Assembly: GCA_019240175.1 (NCBI GenBank) | Contig: JAFAYS010000853.1 | Location: 1 to 9,843 of the forward strand | DNA from: Chloroflexota bacterium | GTDB taxonomy: Bacteria > Chloroflexota > Chloroflexia > Chloroflexales > Kallotenuaceae | Length of the DNA: 9,843 nt | Reading direction: 5' to 3' | In this document: positions 7,301-9,843 of the stretch, one piece after another | Layout of the letters: each line of letters starts with the position of its first letter | How positions within the stretch are numbered: the first letter of the stretch is position 1 | Translations under genes and position numbers: made by a program | Notes under the pieces: generated by a model | What the model was told of the DNA's origin: nothing | Seen by the model: the letters and a program-made list of their open reading frames with translations, nothing else | Databases searched by the model: none

Positions 7301-9843
7301 ATCTGGCGCGCTACCGGCCCGACGGTGCGATCGAGTATCTGGGGCGGCTCGACCACCAGGTCAAAGTGCGTGGCTTTCGCATCGAGCTTGGCGAGATCGA
7401 GACGGCGCTGCTGGAGCATCCGGCTGTGCGCGAGGCCGTCGTGGTCGCGCGACCGAACGCGCAGGGCCTGCTGCGGCTGGTGGCGTACGTTGTCGGGGAA
7501 CAAAAGAACAAAGAAACAAAAGAACAAAGCAGTACCACAACTCCCCTTCTCCTGCCGCAGCGGGAGAAGGGGCCGGGGGATGAGGGCCTTGCCGCCCACC
7601 TGCGCAGCTTCCTCGGCGCGCGCCTGCCCGACTACATGGTGCCGTCGGCGTTTGTGGTGCTCGACGCGCTGCCGCTGACGCCCAACGGCAAGCTGGATCG
7701 TCGCGCGCTGCCCGAGCCACAGGCCGAGCGCCTGGATGCAACACGTGCTGTGACGCTGCCCCAAACTCCCGCCGAGACGGCGCTCGCCGCGATCTGGCGC
7801 GAGGTGCTGGGCGTCGAGCAGATTGGCATCCACGATAACTTTTTCGCGCTGGGCGGCGACTCGATCTTGAGCCTGCTGGTTGTGTCGCGGGCGCAGCAGG
7901 CCGGGCTGCGGCTCACGCCGCGCCAAATGTTCCAGCACCAGACGATCGCCGAGCTGGCGACGGTGGCGGCAGAAGCGCCGCTGGTGCAGGCGCAGCAGGA
8001 GCCGGTGATCGGCGCGGTACCGCTGACGCCGATCCAGCACTGGTTTTTCGAGCACAACCTCGCGCGGCCCGAGCACTGGAATCAGGCGCTGCTGCTGCAT
8101 GCCGCGCAGCCGCTAGAGCCGGCGCTAGTCGAGCAGACGTTGCGCGCGCTGCTGATCCAGCATGACGCGCTGCGGCTGCGCTTTACGCGGACTGCGACTG
8201 GCTGGCAGCAGCACAACGCCGCCTTTGATGACGTCGTTCCGCTCCAAGTCTTCGATCTGGCCGGGCTGAGCGCTGCCGAGGTTGAGATGACGATCGCGGC
8301 GCGGGCGGCGGAGATGCAGGCGAGTCTGGATCTGACGGATGGGCCGCTGATGCGCGTCGGGCTGTGGCTGGGCGGTGACGAAATGCCGAGCGCGCTGCTG
8401 ATCGTGCTGCATCATCTGGTGGTGGACGGCGTTTCGTGGCAGATCCTGCTGGCAGATTTTGAGCGCGCCTACCGTGAACTGGCCGCGAGTCGCCAGCCTG
8501 TGCTGCCGCCCAAAACCACATCCTTCAAAGCCTGGGCCGAGCGGCTGTCCACGCTCGATACGCTGCCGACGCAGGAGCTTGACTACTGGCGGTCGCTCGC
8601 CGATGACGTTCCCGCGCTGCCCGTTGATCGTTCCGGCGCACCCAACACCGAGGCGCTGGCGCAAACGATCAGCGTTGGGCTGGATGCCGACGCGACGCGC
8701 CTGCTGCTTCAGGAGGCCACGCAGGCCTACAAAACCGGGATCAACGATCTGCTGCTGGCGGCGCTGGCGCTGGCGCTGCACACCTGGACCGGATCGCGCG
8801 CTCTGCTGGTCGATCTGGAAGGTCATGGACGCGACACCGGCTTTGACGATGTGGATCTGTCGCGAACCGTGGGCTGGCTGACCACGCTCTTTCCGGTGCG
8901 GCTGCTGGTAGAAGCTCCTGACGATGCGGCGGCGCAGGTGCTGGCGATCAAAGATCAGCTGCGCGGCGTGCCGCAAAGCGGGCGCAACTACGGCGTGATC
9001 CGCTATGGGTCGCGCGATCCTGAGCTTGCCGCACAATTGCGCGCCGCACGGCAGGCCGAGATCTTGTTCAACTACCTGGGCCAGTCGCGTCAGCTATTGC
9101 AGCCAGGATCGCTGTTTGCGCACGCACAGCCCGCACCTGGACCGATGCGCAGCCCAGATTCCCAGCGCCGTTATCTGTTAGAGATTAACGGCATGGTCGT
9201 CGATGGCTGTTTGCGCTTCGACTGGATCTACGGCAGCGCGGTGCATCACGCCACGACCATCGCGGCGGTCGCCAACAGTTTCATCGCGGCCCTGCGTTCG
9301 ATCCTGACGCTTCGCAGCTCGCCCAGCGCCCAACGCTTGACGCCAGCCGATGTGCCGGAGGCGCGCATCACGCCCCACGATCTGGCGACGATTCGCCAGC
9401 AGATCGAGCGGCGCGGCGGCACGATAGCCGATGTGTATGAGCTAACGCCGCTGCAGCAGGGCATGCTCTTTCATGCGCTCTATGCGCCAAATTCGGGCGT
9501 GTACGTCGAGCAGCTGGTTTGCACGGTGCAGGGCGATTTCCAACTCGACGCTTTTACCGCCGCCTGGCGCGCGGTCGCCGAGCGGCACGCGGTGCTGCAG
9601 ACGGTGTTCTGCTGGCAAGATCTGGAAAAGCCCCAGCAGGTGGTGCTACCCACGATCGAGCTGGATCTCCAAGTCGAGGATTGGCGCGAGGTCGCGCCTG
9701 CGGCCCGGCATGAGCGCCTGAACGCCTGGCTGCGAGCCGATCGTGTGCGCGGCTTCGATCCTGGCGCTGGACCGCTCTTCCGGCTGGCGCTCTTGCGGCT
9801 TGACGCGCAGACCTACCAGTTTGTGCTGACGCATCATCATCTG
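2662..9843 (+). CDS. Lipoinitiating non-ribosomal peptide synthetase, FAAL-ACP-C-A(Ser)-PCP-E-C, 3' end cut by window
   Basis: This cytosolic megasynthetase starts a lipopeptide assembly line. Visible order by residue: fatty acyl-AMP ligase (1-578), acyl carrier (597-673), condensation C1 (691-1133), adenylation A1 (1143-1687), peptidyl carrier (1699-1769), epimerase (1783-2219) and the start of condensation C2 (from 2254). The frame is open at the right edge just as the C2 HHxxxDG motif begins, so at least the rest of C2 and probably more modules follow. The ATG at 2662 is the first possible start, because an in-frame TGA lies at 2656-2658; it also matches the usual FAAL N-terminus (TLVDLLRWRA). 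The start lacks a good Shine-Dalgarno site, and a leader frame overlaps it. A 30-codon in-frame repeat insertion interrupts A1. The predicted first intermediate is fatty acyl-D-Ser on the PCP. All core catalytic motifs seen are intact; no frameshift was found. Confidence 0.95.
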   Translation, partial: MSVGAEQVATLVDLLRWRASLQPEQIAFTLLQSGAASPTALGYAELDRQARAIAALLQQAGATGQRAMLLYPPGHSYIAALFGCLYAGVVAVPAYPPRANRPMPRLQSIVADAHAAFALTTDDIFAGLEARLAQTPDLAALRWLTTDRCDPALADTWTAPTIESESLALLQYTSGSTAAPKGVMLSHANLLGNLALIQQCFETDVESRGVFWLPPYHDMGLIGGILQPLYCGGTATLMSPLAFLQRPIRWLETISETRATISGAPNFAYDLCIAKTTPEQRAHLDLSSWQLAFTGAEPVRAATLDRFATTFAAAGFRREAFYPCYGLAEATLLVTGGRKDAAPVVRTFAADALAEHRVVVAAEGTEDRRELVGCGSITATQQLAIVDPERMTPLPANWIGEIWVAGPSIAQGYWNNAALTQQTFGAHLADSGAGPFLRTGDLGFLQGSELFVTGRIKDLIIIRGRNHYPQDIELVVEQSYSALRPGSGAAVSVEVAGDERLVIIQEIERAHYSADLTAVIERIRQALAEQQELQAYAVVLIKAGTLPRTSSGKVQRHACRADFLADRLQTVAAWREESRAETAAEATSIVAAPSESLDVSEAAIAGWLARRFAATLKLETIAPDRPVASYGIDSLSAVELAHAAEEQFGVALSLEALLQGATIAELAAQIAALSGSEPAQTAVESVRDRGLDQPLSAGQRALWFLQQLAPESTAYHISAALRVRSGFDEAALRDTLHTLALRHESLRTSFPAVEGLPVGRIHEQPQVPLTVVDAAGWTAEQLTERISAATQQPFDLQHGPLWRVQIFGQSPAEQILLLVIHHIIADFWSLTVLAREFDLLYPQLRAGSSEPADGLLPPAAMQYADYVRWQETWLTSAEGEQSWDYWRRQLAEPLPVLDLPTDYPRPAAQTYAGNTYPFDVPAALAAELRSLSAAQGTTLYMTLLTALYVVLGAYTGQRDLLVGSPMTGRRRARLAQVVGYLTNPVVLRVDLDQAASFTALLAQVREVVLAASAQQEFPFAALVDRLQPERDPSRSPLFQVMFTFQKPQSLDSGLSALALGREGAALTLGGMQVEPVALDRQIAQFDLALNMAEVDGRLLATLEYNHALFAPQTIARLAEHLLVALRTLAAEPDRALSRVALLTSDERALLQAWNATQIDYPQDVCLHTLIERQVARTPDAIAVSFEGRTLTYRELDRRANQLAQLLRRHGVDRHQPHVGVCLERSLELVVALVAVLKAGGAYVALDPEYPLERLQFMLEDAHAPVLLTQGRLAESLALPSAQVICLDATWAAIDAEPDVAPPSEVVAEDVAYVIYTSGSTGRPKGVMNTHRAIVNRLLWMQGTYRLEATDRVLQKTPYSFDVSVWEFFWPLLTGAQLVVARPGGHRDSGYLADLIAAQNITTLHFVPSMLQAFLEEPDLARCGSLRRVICSGEALSYELQQRCFARLDAELHNLYGPTEAAVDVTYWACQPSDSQRSVPIGHPVANTQIYLLDAHLEPTPIGIPGELYIGGVQLARGYLNRPALTAERFVPDPFSQIPGSRLYRTGDLARYRPDGAIEYLGRLDHQVKVRGFRIELGEIETALLEHPAVREAVVVARPNAQGLLRLVAYVVGEQKNKETKEQSSTTTPLLLPQREKGPGDEGLAAHLRSFLGARLPDYMVPSAFVVLDALPLTPNGKLDRRALPEPQAERLDATRAVTLPQTPAETALAAIWREVLGVEQIGIHDNFFALGGDSILSLLVVSRAQQAGLRLTPRQMFQHQTIAELATVAAEAPLVQAQQEPVIGAVPLTPIQHWFFEHNLARPEHWNQALLLHAAQPLEPALVEQTLRALLIQHDALRLRFTRTATGWQQHNAAFDDVVPLQVFDLAGLSAAEVEMTIAARAAEMQASLDLTDGPLMRVGLWLGGDEMPSALLIVLHHLVVDGVSWQILLADFERAYRELAASRQPVLPPKTTSFKAWAERLSTLDTLPTQELDYWRSLADDVPALPVDRSGAPNTEALAQTISVGLDADATRLLLQEATQAYKTGINDLLLAALALALHTWTGSRALLVDLEGHGRDTGFDDVDLSRTVGWLTTLFPVRLLVEAPDDAAAQVLAIKDQLRGVPQSGRNYGVIRYGSRDPELAAQLRAARQAEILFNYLGQSRQLLQPGSLFAHAQPAPGPMRSPDSQRRYLLEINGMVVDGCLRFDWIYGSAVHHATTIAAVANSFIAALRSILTLRSSPSAQRLTPADVPEARITPHDLATIRQQIERRGGTIADVYELTPLQQGMLFHALYAPNSGVYVEQLVCTVQGDFQLDAFTAAWRAVAERHAVLQTVFCWQDLEKPQQVVLPTIELDLQVEDWREVAPAARHERLNAWLRADRVRGFDPGAGPLFRLALLRLDAQTYQFVLTHHHL
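4450..4680 (+). other. Acyl carrier protein domain
   Basis: This carrier domain sits between the FAAL and C1. Its phosphopantetheine attachment site is Ser634 in YGIDSLSAVEL. The GIDSLSAVEL form is the acyl-carrier type rather than the GGDS form of peptidyl carriers, as expected for a fatty-acid-loaded starter. It would hand the acyl chain to C1. Confidence 0.9.
4732..6060 (+). other. Starter condensation domain C1 (N-acylating)
   Basis: C1 should form the amide between the ACP-bound fatty acid and the serine on the downstream PCP. It opens with LSAGQRALWFLQQLAPES, carries the active-site motif as HHIIADFWS (821-829), then QYADYVRWQ, VGSPMTGRR, VGYLTN and RDPSRSPLFQVMFTFQ. Catalytic-type His822 and Asp826 are present, but the usual Gly after the Asp is Phe827. 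I recall the GQRALWFL opening and ADFWS form from condensation domains that follow FAAL or PKS units, which fits N-acylation, but this is family memory rather than a search result. Confidence 0.88.
7498..7587. repeat. 90-bp AT-rich plus palindromic repeat element inserted in the NRPS frame
   Basis: The element has two parts. First comes an A-rich degenerate tandem array (7498-7528) made of units such as GAACAAAA, GAACAAA and GAAACAAAA. Second comes a palindrome followed by GGCCGGGGGATGAGGGC-type sequence. Base use changes abruptly from the GC-rich coding sequence on both sides. The span is exactly 30 codons, so the reading frame is kept. CCCCTTCTCC-hairpin-GGGGATGAGGGC repeats are familiar to me as dispersed intergenic elements in several bacterial groups, including Chloroflexota. 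The exact ends are a judgement from codon and base shift, as no target duplication is evident. Confidence 0.75.
7543..7572. repeat. 13-bp inverted repeat (hairpin) in the inserted element
   Basis: Arms CCCCTTCTCCTGC (7543-7555) and GCGGGAGAAGGGG (7560-7572) pair over 13 positions with one T/G wobble around a CGCA loop. It forms a strong stem in mRNA inside the A1 coding sequence. No T-run follows, so it is not a rho-independent terminator. Confidence 0.85.
7756..7968 (+). other. Peptidyl carrier protein domain
   Basis: The carrier for serine has Ser1734 as its phosphopantetheine site in DNFFALGGDSILSL. GGDSI, rather than the common GGHSL, is the form typical of carriers that precede an epimerization domain, which agrees with the next domain. 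Confidence 0.92.
8008..9318 (+). other. Epimerization domain (L-Ser to D-Ser)
   Basis: The domain should epimerize the carrier-bound acyl-serine at its alpha carbon. It begins VPLTPIQHWFFEHN, has HHLVVDGVSW (1917-1926) with second His1918, DLEGHGRD (2051-2058) with Glu2053, VGWLTTLFPV (2070-2079) and FNYLGQ (2136-2141). The TPIQHWFFE opening, EGHGR and FNYLGQ mark epimerization rather than condensation domains. The His and Glu pair expected for catalysis is intact. Confidence 0.93.
9421..9843 (+). other. Second condensation domain C2, cut by window end
   Basis: The N-terminal third of a condensation domain begins YELTPLQQGMLFHALY (from 2259), the opening typical of domains that accept a D-configured donor after an epimerase. 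The window ends at THHHL (2390-2394), the first residues of the HHxxxDG active-site motif. The next adenylation domain, and so the second amino acid, lies outside the window. Confidence 0.88.

Larger units (their letters stand above)
6088..7722 (+). other. Adenylation domain A1, predicted serine-activating
   Basis: Core motifs in order: LTYREL (1190), LKAGGAYV (1236-1243), YTSGSTGRPKG (1315-1325), FDVSVWEFF (1360-1368), YGPTEA, YRTGDLARY with Asp1547, RGFRIELGEIE (1570-1580) and NGKLDR with catalytic Lys1677. By alignment to GrsA PheA the ten specificity positions read D V W H I S L V D K. That differs from the known serine code DVWHLSLIDK only at two hydrophobic positions. The domain would form seryl-AMP and load the next PCP. 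A 30-residue Lys/Gln/Thr/Pro-rich insertion (1613-1642), encoded by a DNA repeat, sits between RGFRIELGEIE and LPDYMVP, in a loop that normally varies in length. It probably leaves the enzyme active (inference). Confidence 0.9.

Noticed and set aside
7543..7572. The hairpin in the NRPS as a rho-independent terminator
   Set aside because: No T-run follows on either strand, and the NRPS frame continues through it with intact A10, PCP, E and C motifs.
8125..9036. A long minus-strand open frame of about 303 codons opposite the epimerase domain
   Set aside because: It is antisense to intact epimerase motifs. Its translation is Gln/Arg-rich without any recognisable family, as is usual for a shadow frame in GC-rich DNA.

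Overview
The window is GC-rich, bacterial and almost fully coding. It holds two divergently transcribed genes, both cut by the window edges, with a 367-base region between them. The minus-strand gene (1-2294) encodes a membrane-anchored penicillin-acylase-family Ntn hydrolase. The plus-strand gene (2662-9843) is the start of a very large non-ribosomal peptide synthetase (NRPS); 2394 residues are visible and the frame stays open at the right edge. The taxon cannot be fixed from sequence alone. Base composition, FAAL-initiated NRPS architecture and a small palindromic repeat of a type I associate with Chloroflexota suggest a Chloroflexota bacterium (weak inference).

Region 1-2294: the acylase has an N-terminal hydrophobic anchor, a Gly261/Ser262 autoprocessing site, a calcium-loop-like Asp334/Asp337 pair and a catalytic-type Asn515. 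Only the extreme C-terminus is missing. Region 2295-2661: two outward-facing sigma70-type promoters. The NRPS promoter is a perfect TTGACA-17-TATAAT. The acylase promoter is a near-consensus extended -10 promoter. The NRPS 5' leader is about 190 nt and may encode a 20-residue leader peptide whose stop codon overlaps the NRPS start.

Region 2662-9843: the domain order is FAAL - ACP - C1 - A1 - PCP - E - C2 (cut). The FAAL should adenylate a fatty acid and load it on the ACP. C1 would acylate the amino acid activated by A1; its pocket residues read DVWHISLVDK, a serine-type code. The E domain would give D-Ser, and the C2 domain, of the type that accepts D-residues, would pass N-acyl-D-Ser onward. 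The product should therefore begin with fatty acyl-D-Ser.

The pairing of a lipoinitiating NRPS with a divergent, membrane-anchored Ntn acylase resembles logic known from pyoverdine (PvdL/PvdQ) and, with unrelated peptidases, from prodrug systems such as colibactin and xenocoumacin: a fatty acyl leader is installed and later removed outside the cytoplasm. This is the most interesting hypothesis here. The clearest sequence oddity is a 90-bp AT-rich-plus-palindrome repeat inserted exactly in frame (30 codons) in the C-terminal part of the A1 domain.
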